Shown here: positions 1 to 6,807 of the stretch, in pieces
Layout of the letters: each line of letters starts with the position of its first letter
How positions within the stretch are numbered: position 1 is the first letter of the stretch
Assembly: GCF_001465795.2 (NCBI RefSeq)
Contig: NZ_CP013659.2
Span: forward strand, 886,501 to 950,500
Source: Planococcus rifietoensis
GTDB lineage: Bacteria; Bacillota; Bacilli; Bacillales_A; Planococcaceae
Length of the DNA: 64,000 nucleotides
Direction: 5' to 3'
Program-made: the position numbers and the translations under genes
The notes under the pieces: generated by a model
What the model was told of the DNA's origin: nothing
The model's database searches: none
Seen by the model: only the letters and a program-made list of their open reading frames with translations

Positions 1-1314
1 GACTGATTGGTCGTTGACGTGGATCATGCCTGTCTCGATTTGGTGTGCGATGTTCGTGCCGTGTTCGATATTCGCGGAATGCACGGCTCCGCTCAAACCG
101 AACGGGTATTTATTGGCTTGTTCGATGACTTCCTCATCACTTTCAAACGGAATGAGAATGGCGACAGGGCCGAAGATTTCGTTTTCTGCAAGCGGCATGT
201 CGTTGGTAACGCCGGTTAAGACTGTAGGCTGGAGGACATTGCCGTCCGCTTTGCCGCCAAGGCGGATCTTCGCGCCTTGTTCGACAGTGGCGTCAATGTC
301 TTTTAGGATACGGTCGACTTGGTCGCGGTTGATAAGCGGCCCGACTTGCGTATCTGCTTCTGCAGGGTTGCCGTATTTCAACTTGCCGGCGCGTTCAATG
401 AACTGCTCAGCAAATTCGTCGTAAATATCCTTGTGGACGAAAATGCGGTTGATGGACATACAAATCTGGCCTTGATGATAGAATTTGCCGAACAGGGCAG
501 ACTCGACTGCCTGGTCGATATCAGCATCTTCAAGGACGATGAAATTATTATTGCCCCCAAGTTCCAAAGCGGTTTTCTTCAATGCACCGCCAGCCAGTTC
601 GCCGATATGTTTGCCGACAGGCGTCGAGCCTGTGAACGAAATCAAACGCGGCGTTGGGTGGGTGACGATGTCGTCACCAATTTCAGAACCGCGGCCGACG
701 ACAACATTGAGCAATCCTTTAGGTAGACCAGCTGCTTCGAACAGGCTCGCGAACAAGAGCCCGCCAGTGACAGGTGTATCGGTCGCCGGTTTGATGACGA
801 CGGCATTGCCAGTGGCAAGTGCCGGCGCGATAGAGCGGATCGCCAAGTGGAACGGGAAGTTCCATGGGCTGATGATGCCGATGACGCCAAGCGGGTTGCG
901 GTAGACGCGGTTTTCTTTGCCCGGCTGTTGGGAAGGCATGATTTTTCCTTCCATGCGGAACGGGAAAGTCGCCGCTTCTTTCAAGATGTTCATCGAGGCG
1001 CCGAATTCGACCGTCGCTTTGATCTTCGTGCTGCCGGCTTCTTTGATGAGCCATTCGATGATCAATTCTTTGTTTTCCTTCATGACTTCGATGGCTTTTT
1101 CCATGACGGCTTGTTTCGCTTGCGGCAATTCCTTCGCCCACTCAAGCTGGGCGGTTTCTGCTGCTTTATAAGCGGCGTCCAAATCGTTCTTATCGGCTGC
1201 TTGTGTGGTGACCAGTTCTTCGCCGGTGAACGGATTGGTGTTTTTCATTTGGCTATCGCTGGACCCGGAAGTCCATTCGCCGTTTATAAAAATCTTGGAA
1301 AAATCGGTTTTCAT
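1..1314 (-). CDS. NAD(P)-dependent aldehyde dehydrogenase (3' end cut by window edge)
   Basis: Oxidises an aldehyde to the acid with NAD(P)+; the substrate cannot be told from sequence. The frame is open from an ATG at 1314 to the edge (438 codons), with GGAG just upstream. Visible family landmarks are SPWNFP near residue 149, FTGS near 227, the general base in LELGGN (Glu about 251) and the nucleophile in QGQICMS (Cys about 285). Usual family length is about 480-490 residues, so only the C-terminal tail is missing. It follows the SDR gene by 23 bases without a terminator and is probably co-transcribed. The overall look is of the benzaldehyde/vanillin-type subgroup, which is a guess. Confidence 0.93.
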   Translation of the reverse strand, partial: MKTDFSKIFINGEWTSGSSDSQMKNTNPFTGEELVTTQAADKNDLDAAYKAAETAQLEWAKELPQAKQAVMEKAIEVMKENKELIIEWLIKEAGSTKIKATVEFGASMNILKEAATFPFRMEGKIMPSQQPGKENRVYRNPLGVIGIISPWNFPFHLAIRSIAPALATGNAVVIKPATDTPVTGGLLFASLFEAAGLPKGLLNVVVGRGSEIGDDIVTHPTPRLISFTGSTPVGKHIGELAGGALKKTALELGGNNNFIVLEDADIDQAVESALFGKFYHQGQICMSINRIFVHKDIYDEFAEQFIERAGKLKYGNPAEADTQVGPLINRDQVDRILKDIDATVEQGAKIRLGGKADGNVLQPTVLTGVTNDMPLAENEIFGPVAILIPFESDEEVIEQANKYPFGLSGAVHSANIEHGTNIAHQIETGMIHVNDQSV

Positions 1315-1337
1315 TCGAATCGTCTCCATTCTTTTTC

Positions 1338-2078
1338 TTAAGGCTGTTGTCTCGGGCGGATCAAGATTTCGTTAACGTCGACATATGTCGGCTGTTCCAC
1401 CGCATAACCGATAGCATTCGCGATATCTTCCGCCTGCAGCGGTTCCATCGATTCGGACATGCTCTTGAAGCTGTCGAGCACATCATCATCCGTGATGGTA
1501 TCTGTCAACTCTGTTGCAACTGCACCCGGCGATACGATGGTCACGCGGATTTCATGTGATGGGTCGATCTCTTGGCGCAGCCCGTCTGAAATGGCGCGCA
1601 CGGCATATTTCGTGCCGCTATATACGGCGCTGCCTTTCATAACCTGATGGCCTGCCACAGAGGAAACGTTCAAGATGTGGCCGGATTTCTGTTCTTCCAT
1701 GATTGGAAGAACAGCTGCGATGCCGTAAAGGACGCCTTTAATATTAACGTCGACCATCTGGTCCCATTCATCGAGTTTCAGCTTATTCATATAGGACAAT
1801 GGCATAAGCCCGGCGTTATTGACGAGGATGTCAATTTTTCCAGTTTTCTCTAATGCCGCTTGCGCCAGTGATTTCATTTCGTCGGCTGAGGTGACGTCGG
1901 TTACTTTATAATCCGCGCTTCCGCCTTCAGCTTCGATTTCCTTTTTCAGTTCCACTAGACGCTCTTCGCGCCGTGCAGCGAGCATGACGTGGTAGCCTCT
2001 TGCTGCCAGTTCCTTTGCAGTAGCTTGACCGATACCACTGCTTGCCCCTGTAATGATTGCGGTATTTTTCTGTGTCAT
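1338..2078 (-). CDS. SDR family NAD(P)-dependent oxidoreductase
   Basis: Classical short-chain dehydrogenase of 246 residues, the normal family length. The cofactor-binding TGASSGIG is at residues 10-17, NNAG at about 87-90, the catalytic Ser at about 139-140 and the YxxxK pair at Tyr153/Lys157. ARR at the end of the second beta strand hints at NADP preference. Cytosolic; the substrate is unknown. It is the first gene of a probable two-gene unit with the aldehyde dehydrogenase, so an alcohol-to-aldehyde-to-acid route is possible but not shown. The ATG at 2078 has GGAG upstream. Confidence 0.9.
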   Translation of the reverse strand: MTQKNTAIITGASSGIGQATAKELAARGYHVMLAARREERLVELKKEIEAEGGSADYKVTDVTSADEMKSLAQAALEKTGKIDILVNNAGLMPLSYMNKLKLDEWDQMVDVNIKGVLYGIAAVLPIMEEQKSGHILNVSSVAGHQVMKGSAVYSGTKYAVRAISDGLRQEIDPSHEIRVTIVSPGAVATELTDTITDDDVLDSFKSMSESMEPLQAEDIANAIGYAVEQPTYVDVNEILIRPRQQP

Positions 2079-2473
2079 ATCTATTCAGCTCCAGTTCTGT
2101 TTTAAGTGATGGCGAAAATGTCCTGAAATAAAGACATCTTATTTCCTTACCCGCATTAACGGCCTTTCTAAACAAACGATGCTTGAGCACAATTAAATCC
2201 CTTGCTGTCAAAGCGCAGGAGTAGATTGAATGAGCTGTAATTCTATATAATCAAAAGAATAGAGTAAAAGAATTAAAGCCCAAAGTCTTTCAAGTTAATT
2301 CAGTCCATTCTCGTAGGCAATTGGTCTTATTTTCCATTGTTTCATTCCACAGGGTGATGGGTATTTGATATTGAACCTAAGCGCTTTAGTTGATACATAA
2401 TTCAGACAGTTGACAAGCGCGCTAATGTTCCGTAGCGTTATATCTTGTGAAGAAATTCAAAGGAGGAGACTAT
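2079..2473. promoter_or_regulatory. Divergent intergenic region
   Basis: About 395 bases between the minus-strand SDR gene and the plus-strand betaine transporter. It holds a SigB-type promoter (2339-2364) and a TTGACA hexamer at 2410-2415 followed after 17 bases by the poor -10 TAGCGT, both pointing at the transporter. No coding potential was seen. Confidence 0.5.
2339..2364 (+). promoter_or_regulatory. Candidate SigB promoter of the betaine transporter gene
   Basis: GTTTCA (2339-2344), a 14-base spacer and GGGTAT (2359-2364) match the general-stress sigma-B consensus (GTTTAA, 12-15 bases, GGGTAT) at 11 of 12 positions. It lies 110 bases before the ATG. Betaine transporters of Bacillus are known to be partly under SigB control, which fits. 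Confidence 0.65.
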
Positions 2474-3970
2474 ATGAAGAAAGTAACAAACGTGTTTTGG
2501 ATCGCGATTGTTCTAATTGCTTTGGCAGTTGGCTACGGTGCGCTTGCTCCAGAACATTTTGCGGAAGTTACCGGCAATATGGAATCATTCCTGACTACTT
2601 CGTTCGGTTGGTATTATTTATTGATCGTTTCAGTAATGGTTCTGTTTTGCCTGTACTTCCTTGTCAGCCCAATGGGACAAATTCGCTTAGGTAAAGACAC
2701 GGACAAGCCGGAATACTCATTTGCAACATGGATTGCGATGCTGTTTTCAGCGGGCATGGGTATCGGGCTCGTATTCTGGGGTGCGGCAGAGCCGCTTTCG
2801 CATTTCGCGATCGACCCGGCGACAGCTGAGCCGGGATCTCAGGAAGCGTTCCGGGAATCCATGCGTTTTACATTTTTCCACTGGGGCATCCATGCCTGGT
2901 CGATTTACGCAGTAGTTGCGTTATCGCTGGCATACTTCCAATTCCGTAAAGGTGAGCCAGGGCTCATTTCCTCAACGCTTCGCCCATTGTTCGGCGACCG
3001 TATGAAAGGCCCTTGGGGTGTTCTTGTTGATGTTATCGCCGTATTCGCAACAGCGGTCGGCGTAGCAACGACACTTGGCTTCGGTGCTATTCAAATCAAC
3101 GGAGGGCTCGCGTATTTGTTTGACGGCATTCCAGGAGATAGCCTGATCACGCAAATCATCATCATCGCAGTTGTCACTGTGCTGTTCATGGCATCGTCTT
3201 GGTCAGGCATCAGCAAAGGGATCAAGTATTTGTCAAATACCAATATGGTACTTGCGATTACATTGCTGATCTTGGTTATCATTCTCGGGCCGACCTTGTT
3301 AATTTTCAATATGTTCACCGATTCACTCGGTAACTATTTCCAGAACTTGATCAATATGAGTTTCCGTGCAGCTCCGATTGACGGGGAAAATCGTTCATGG
3401 ATCGATGGCTGGACCATCTTCTATTGGGCTTGGTGGATTTCTTGGTCACCGTTCGTCGGGATTTTCATCGCCCGCGTTTCCAAAGGCCGGACTATTCGTG
3501 AATTCCTGTTTGGCGTCTTGCTTATTCCGACGTTTATCAGCTTTATCTGGTTCGCAGCATTTGGTACAACGGCAATCGATGTGCAAAGCAGCGGCGTCGA
3601 TTTGACTGGATTGTTGACAGAAGAAACGTTGTTTGCGGTGTTCAATGAATTGCCGCTTGGCATGTTGTTGTCGGTTGTGGCAGTGTTGCTCATTTCGACC
3701 TTCTTCATCACATCTGCTGACTCGGCGACGTTTGTTCTCGGCATGCAAAGCTCAAACGGATCTTTAGATCCAGCGAATGCCGTGAAGCTGACATGGGGGA
3801 TTGCGCAATCGACTATCGCGGTCATCCTGCTCTTTGCAGGCGGACTCGGATCCTTGCAGACGGCGTTAATCATCGCCGCCTTCCCGTTCTCGTTCATCAT
3901 GCTATTGATGATGGCGTCGTTCTATAAAGCCTTGAACCTTGAATACAAAGCAATCAAGCGCAAACGATAA
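2474..3970 (+). CDS. opuD: BCCT family glycine betaine transporter OpuD
   Basis: Sodium-coupled uptake of glycine betaine for osmoprotection across the cytoplasmic membrane. The 498-residue protein has about 12 hydrophobic segments. It carries the BCCT glycine-rich stretch GMGIGLVFWGAAEP near residues 94-107 and the Trp-rich signature in the eighth segment (YWAWWISWSPFVG). The start at 2474 is chosen because AAAGGAGGAG lies just upstream; an earlier in-frame start would include the ribosome site. The basic C-terminal tail is short (KAIKRKR). Monocistronic, with SigB- and possibly SigA-type promoters upstream. Confidence 0.92.
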   Translation: MKKVTNVFWIAIVLIALAVGYGALAPEHFAEVTGNMESFLTTSFGWYYLLIVSVMVLFCLYFLVSPMGQIRLGKDTDKPEYSFATWIAMLFSAGMGIGLVFWGAAEPLSHFAIDPATAEPGSQEAFRESMRFTFFHWGIHAWSIYAVVALSLAYFQFRKGEPGLISSTLRPLFGDRMKGPWGVLVDVIAVFATAVGVATTLGFGAIQINGGLAYLFDGIPGDSLITQIIIIAVVTVLFMASSWSGISKGIKYLSNTNMVLAITLLILVIILGPTLLIFNMFTDSLGNYFQNLINMSFRAAPIDGENRSWIDGWTIFYWAWWISWSPFVGIFIARVSKGRTIREFLFGVLLIPTFISFIWFAAFGTTAIDVQSSGVDLTGLLTEETLFAVFNELPLGMLLSVVAVLLISTFFITSADSATFVLGMQSSNGSLDPANAVKLTWGIAQSTIAVILLFAGGLGSLQTALIIAAFPFSFIMLLMMASFYKALNLEYKAIKRKR

Positions 3971-3984
3971 GCTATTAAAAGATG

Positions 3985-4270
3985 CTGAACTAGAGGATAG
4001 CTCTCCATATGTAAAAGTGGGCAAAAGCTCATCCTGTATAAAAAATTCAGTGAACTGTCTAGGTGTTTGGAGAAGCGTTTGCTTGACTCCTGTGGGATCA
4101 GCGGGTTTGAGAGACCCCGGCAGGCAATGATTAGGCGAAGCGTCGCTGAGTCTAATCATTTGCAACGCATCTGCTATGCAGATGTGAGAGCAAAAAGGTT
4201 TCGAAGCGGTTGAGGAGGCTCGATTCCCGCCCCACGGAAAGCAAGCAAGTAGCTTCGGAAAACACAGAAC
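3985..4270 (+). repeat. Dispersed multi-hairpin intergenic repeat, copy A
   Basis: The core 4061-4265 runs from GAGAAGCGTTTGCTTGACTC to CCCCACGGAAAGCAAGCAAG, and the two ends are imperfect inverted repeats of each other. Inside lie a stem with arms AATGATTAG and CTAATCATT and a second hairpin with arms CATCTGC and GCAGATG. Copies B (12286-12660) and C (36453-36690, inverted) share the ends. No open frame is conserved between copies. The outer boundaries are approximate. Confidence 0.8.
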
Positions 4271-4272
4271 GA

Positions 4273-4303
4273 AAAGGGTGCCGGAAGTCCGGCACCCTTT
4301 TTC
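4273..4303 (+). terminator. Rho-independent terminator
   Basis: Stem GGGTGCCGGA / TCCGGCACCC followed by TTTTT, downstream of repeat copy A. It can end transcription from the betaine transporter gene. Confidence 0.85.
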
Positions 4304-4358
4304 TATGGAAAGTCGCGTATAATTAATAAAGGAAATCGTGTTGAATGGAGGGATTTTT

Positions 4359-5237
4359 GTGGAAAAACCACATATTATGCTTGTAGACGGAATGGCGGTA
4401 TTGTTCCGTTCGTATTTTGCAACAGCAGGCGTCGGGCAGTTTTTTCGTACAGAAAGCGGACTTGCCACAAACGGCGTACAAGGATTTGCACGCCACGTAC
4501 TCACCGCAAAATCGTTGATGAAGCCGACCCATATCGCCGTATGCTGGGATATGGGCGCGCATACGTTCCGCACAGACATGTTCGACGGCTATAAAGCAAA
4601 CCGGCCGGCACCGCCTGAAGATATGGTGCATCAATTCGACCAGGCGCGTGAAGTGTCTGAGCTTCTCGGGTGGAAAAATTACGGCGAGAAAGGCATCGAA
4701 GCGGATGATTTTATCGGCTCGTTTACAAAAAAATGGCCGGACGAGGCGGATTATACGATCATCACCGGCGATAAAGACATGCTTCAGCTATTGAACCCGT
4801 CGGTCAAGATCGCTTTTATGAAAAAAGGCTTCCATATCTATGATCTCTACACCGAAACGCGATTCGGCGAAGAGTATGGCATCTTGCCGGAGCAATTTGC
4901 CGATGTGAAAGCGTTCATGGGCGACCCGAGCGACGGCTATCCAGGCGTCAAAGGCATCGGCCCGAAGACAGCCCTCCAGTTGATCCAGCGCTACGGTTCG
5001 GTCGAAGGCGTCTTAGATCACCTCGAGGAACTGAAGCCGGCACAGAAAAAGAAAATCGAAGAGCATCAAGACATGCTCGCGCTATCGAAAAAGCTGGCGG
5101 TCATCAAAGATGACCTCCAGCTCGATGTGGCACTCGAGGAAATTGCAGTGCCGGATTATTCTGCTGAGTTGGTAAGGTTATTCGACGAGCGGGAATTCCG
5201 CCTGCTCGCCAGATTATTGGAAAAGTCCTTCATTTAG
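4359..5237 (+). CDS. ypcP: 5'-3' exonuclease (polymerase I 5'-nuclease-like)
   Basis: Stand-alone flap/5'-3' exonuclease of the PolI N-terminal-domain family, 292 residues, probably removing RNA primers or flaps. Metal-binding acidic motifs are visible: MLVDGMAVLFRS near the N-terminus, EADDFIG, ITGDKDMLQLL and MGDPSDGYPGVKGIGPKTA, which leads into the helix-hairpin-helix DNA-binding part. The start is GTG at 4359 because GGAGGG ends six bases before it; an in-frame GTG at 4338 would put the ribosome site inside the gene. A TATAAT lies at 4317-4322. The last 8 bases overlap the tail of the convergent C39-like gene. Confidence 0.9.
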   Translation: MEKPHIMLVDGMAVLFRSYFATAGVGQFFRTESGLATNGVQGFARHVLTAKSLMKPTHIAVCWDMGAHTFRTDMFDGYKANRPAPPEDMVHQFDQAREVSELLGWKNYGEKGIEADDFIGSFTKKWPDEADYTIITGDKDMLQLLNPSVKIAFMKKGFHIYDLYTETRFGEEYGILPEQFADVKAFMGDPSDGYPGVKGIGPKTALQLIQRYGSVEGVLDHLEELKPAQKKKIEEHQDMLALSKKLAVIKDDLQLDVALEEIAVPDYSAELVRLFDEREFRLLARLLEKSFI

Positions 5238-5748
5238 TTCTGAAAACCGGTGAAATCTGGATGAAACTTAATACACTTCGGTTCTCCCGGAACGACACCG
5301 CCCGCAGCTTGCTCGGGCGGTTTTTTTGTCCGTTATCGTGAATGAACAGCAATAAATCATCAGCGGTCTCTTCATAGCCGATGAGTGGGACCCAGTGGTA
5401 TGCGAAGGTTGTTTTTTGGCACCAGCGCAAAGAAAAATAACGGTCGAATTTCACAGCGAGCGGATAACCGGCATCCAGCTGTTGTTTAATCTGTTCGATC
5501 GAGCGAACCCGCTTGATGTCATACCGCGGTCCGGCTAGTTTCTTCAATCGCCGAATCAGGCAAAAAGCGTTCAATCCGATCGGCGTCGCCCCGAGCCATT
5601 TATATAGCGGCCCGATACCTGGCGCCACGCCTTCATGGTAGCGAAGAATGGAGGCAGCGGTGACCGGCCCGCACGCAGAAGTTCGGTAGGCGGCCGGTAT
5701 ATGTTCGGCGTATTGGTTCATGGCTTGAAAAGGCAGCAGCACTTTCAT
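5230..5748 (-). CDS. C39-like papain-fold peptidase domain protein
   Basis: A 172-residue single-domain protein with the layout of the C39-like (peptidase_C39_2) papain fold. A Cys lies in SACGPVTAASIL, a His in YHWVPLIGYE and an Asp/Asn in IHDNGQ, a plausible Cys-His-Asp/Asn triad. There is no signal peptide or membrane segment. It is the last gene of a thioredoxin / STAS / C39 run with gaps of 49 and 24 bases, and its 3' end overlaps the exonuclease gene tail to tail by 8 bases. The substrate is unknown; a role in cleaving a peptide or amide bond is only family-level inference. Confidence 0.75.
   Translation of the reverse strand: MKVLLPFQAMNQYAEHIPAAYRTSACGPVTAASILRYHEGVAPGIGPLYKWLGATPIGLNAFCLIRRLKKLAGPRYDIKRVRSIEQIKQQLDAGYPLAVKFDRYFSLRWCQKTTFAYHWVPLIGYEETADDLLLFIHDNGQKNRPSKLRAVSFRENRSVLSFIQISPVFRTK
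5297..5327 (+). terminator. Terminator for the exonuclease gene, inside the convergent coding region
   Basis: ACCGCCCG (5297-5304), a nine-base loop, CGGGCGGT (5314-5321), then a run of T. It lies 60 bases past the exonuclease stop but within codons of the C39-like gene on the other strand. Confidence 0.75.
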
Positions 5749-5772
5749 GTTGCATCCTCCTTCTAAAACGGG

Positions 5773-6231
5773 TCAGCGCAGTTTGGCTTCTCGTTCATCG
5801 AGCAAAGTCTGCAAGGCACTGCGGAAGGTCGTATAGACTTCCAAATCGACATGAATGCCTGCATGAACTATTTCCCTGACGAAGCGAGGGTTAAAGCCGA
5901 CATAAATGCCGCGCAAGCCCATCAATTTCAAGGCGCTGTTCAATTGGGTCAGTTCGAGTGCGAGTTCATTGAAGTCGAATGACTGGACGTCTTGCATCGT
6001 TACACCTGTGAAGTCGAAGACCACTTGTTCTGTGTCGCGATGGCCATCGGCATAATCAAGCACTTTCGTCCGGATCGTCTCGAAGCGGTCGCGGAAGATG
6101 TATCCGGCGATCGGCACGAGAATCGTGTTCGGGACAATCGATGGGATGATCGGTGCCGACATATTATAAATGACGTCTTGGTAATACGCCACGAGGTCTT
6201 GCAATTCCTTGATTTCTTGTTGTGGATCCAT
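5773..6231 (-). CDS. STAS domain protein (RsbR/RsbS-like)
   Basis: A 152-residue protein with a short N-terminal helix (about 1-25, charged, coiled-coil-like) and a C-terminal STAS domain. STAS features are the strand LVPIAGYIFRDRF, the VVFDFTGVTMQDVQSF segment at the usual phosphorylation loop, and LRGIYVGFNPRFVREIVHAG. RsbR paralogues carry this type of domain in stressosomes feeding SigB; here the large N-terminal sensor domain is missing, so it could be a short RsbR paralogue or an RsbS-like partner. The loop Thr (FTGV) could be a kinase target. GAGGTG lies before the ATG. Confidence 0.8.
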   Translation of the reverse strand: MDPQQEIKELQDLVAYYQDVIYNMSAPIIPSIVPNTILVPIAGYIFRDRFETIRTKVLDYADGHRDTEQVVFDFTGVTMQDVQSFDFNELALELTQLNSALKLMGLRGIYVGFNPRFVREIVHAGIHVDLEVYTTFRSALQTLLDEREAKLR

Positions 6232-6280
6232 TTCGGCACCTCTGCTTTTTATTATTCGTAAATGTTTTGGGCTTCCGGCT

Positions 6281-6601
6281 TTAAGCTTCTTGTTCTTCTA
6301 GAAAGTGGATGACAGAAGCGGGAGTCTTGGCATTGGCACTGTGGAGATGTGCTTGTTTTACGCCGTCCTTGAAGATCAGCAGGCTCGGGATGCCCATCAC
6401 TTCGTATTGCTCTGCGATTTCCGGGAGCTCGTCGCGGTTGACGTCAAACCATTGGTAGTTGCCGTATTGTTCGATGATCGGGTCGATGAACATATCCATT
6501 CGTGTGCAGTCGGGGCACCAGCCAGCCTGGAATTTCACGATGACTGGTTGGCCGTTGTGGATTGTATCGTTAAACTGTTCAGTTGTTTTTAGGGATTTCA
6601 T
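6281..6601 (-). CDS. Thioredoxin family protein (WCPDC active site)
   Basis: A single thioredoxin-fold domain of 106 residues with the redox motif AGWCPDCTRMD near residues 24-34 and the cis-Pro loop GIPSLLIF. The CPDC pair differs from the CGPC of general thioredoxin, as in small Bacillus thioredoxin-like proteins such as YdbP. The start at 6601 is chosen from AAAGGAGG a few bases upstream; a longer in-frame version would begin with a Lys-rich stretch. No signal peptide, so cytosolic. First gene of the run with the STAS and C39-like genes. Confidence 0.88.
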   Translation of the reverse strand: MKSLKTTEQFNDTIHNGQPVIVKFQAGWCPDCTRMDMFIDPIIEQYGNYQWFDVNRDELPEIAEQYEVMGIPSLLIFKDGVKQAHLHSANAKTPASVIHFLEEQEA

Positions 6602-6699
6602 TAAATTGCCTCCTTTGATAGTCTTTTTAATCTTACCCTTTTTTTGCTTTCTCTCCAAGCGCTTGAAGAAAAGCAGCAGAAAAATCTTCCGATTAAATA

Positions 6700-6728
6700 T
6701 TGCGAAAATAGGAAAAATAACTTACACT
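6700..6728 (+). promoter_or_regulatory. Candidate SigA promoter of the fadNAE operon
   Basis: TTGCGA (6700-6705), a 17-base spacer and TACACT (6723-6728), placed 43 bases upstream of the FadR-type palindrome. Confidence 0.45.
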
Positions 6729-6770
6729 AAGAATTGAGAAGGAAAGTATTTCTTTTTTTTACCCAGAAAA

Positions 6771-6788
6771 TGAATGAGTGTTCATTCA
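6771..6788 (+). promoter_or_regulatory. FadR-type operator
   Basis: TGAATGAGTGTTCATTCA has perfect 7-base arms (TGAATGA / TCATTCA) around four bases. This equals the known Bacillus FadR (YsiA) site pattern. It lies between the promoter and the ribosome site of fadN, so binding should block transcription until long-chain acyl-CoA releases the repressor. Confidence 0.85.
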
Positions 6789-6807
6789 AAAATAGGAGGG
6801 TTTGCTC

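Noticed and set aside
3902..4579. 225-residue minus-strand frame across repeat copy A
   Set aside because: It overlaps the ends of opuD and the exonuclease gene and reads through a repeat; not conserved in the other copies.
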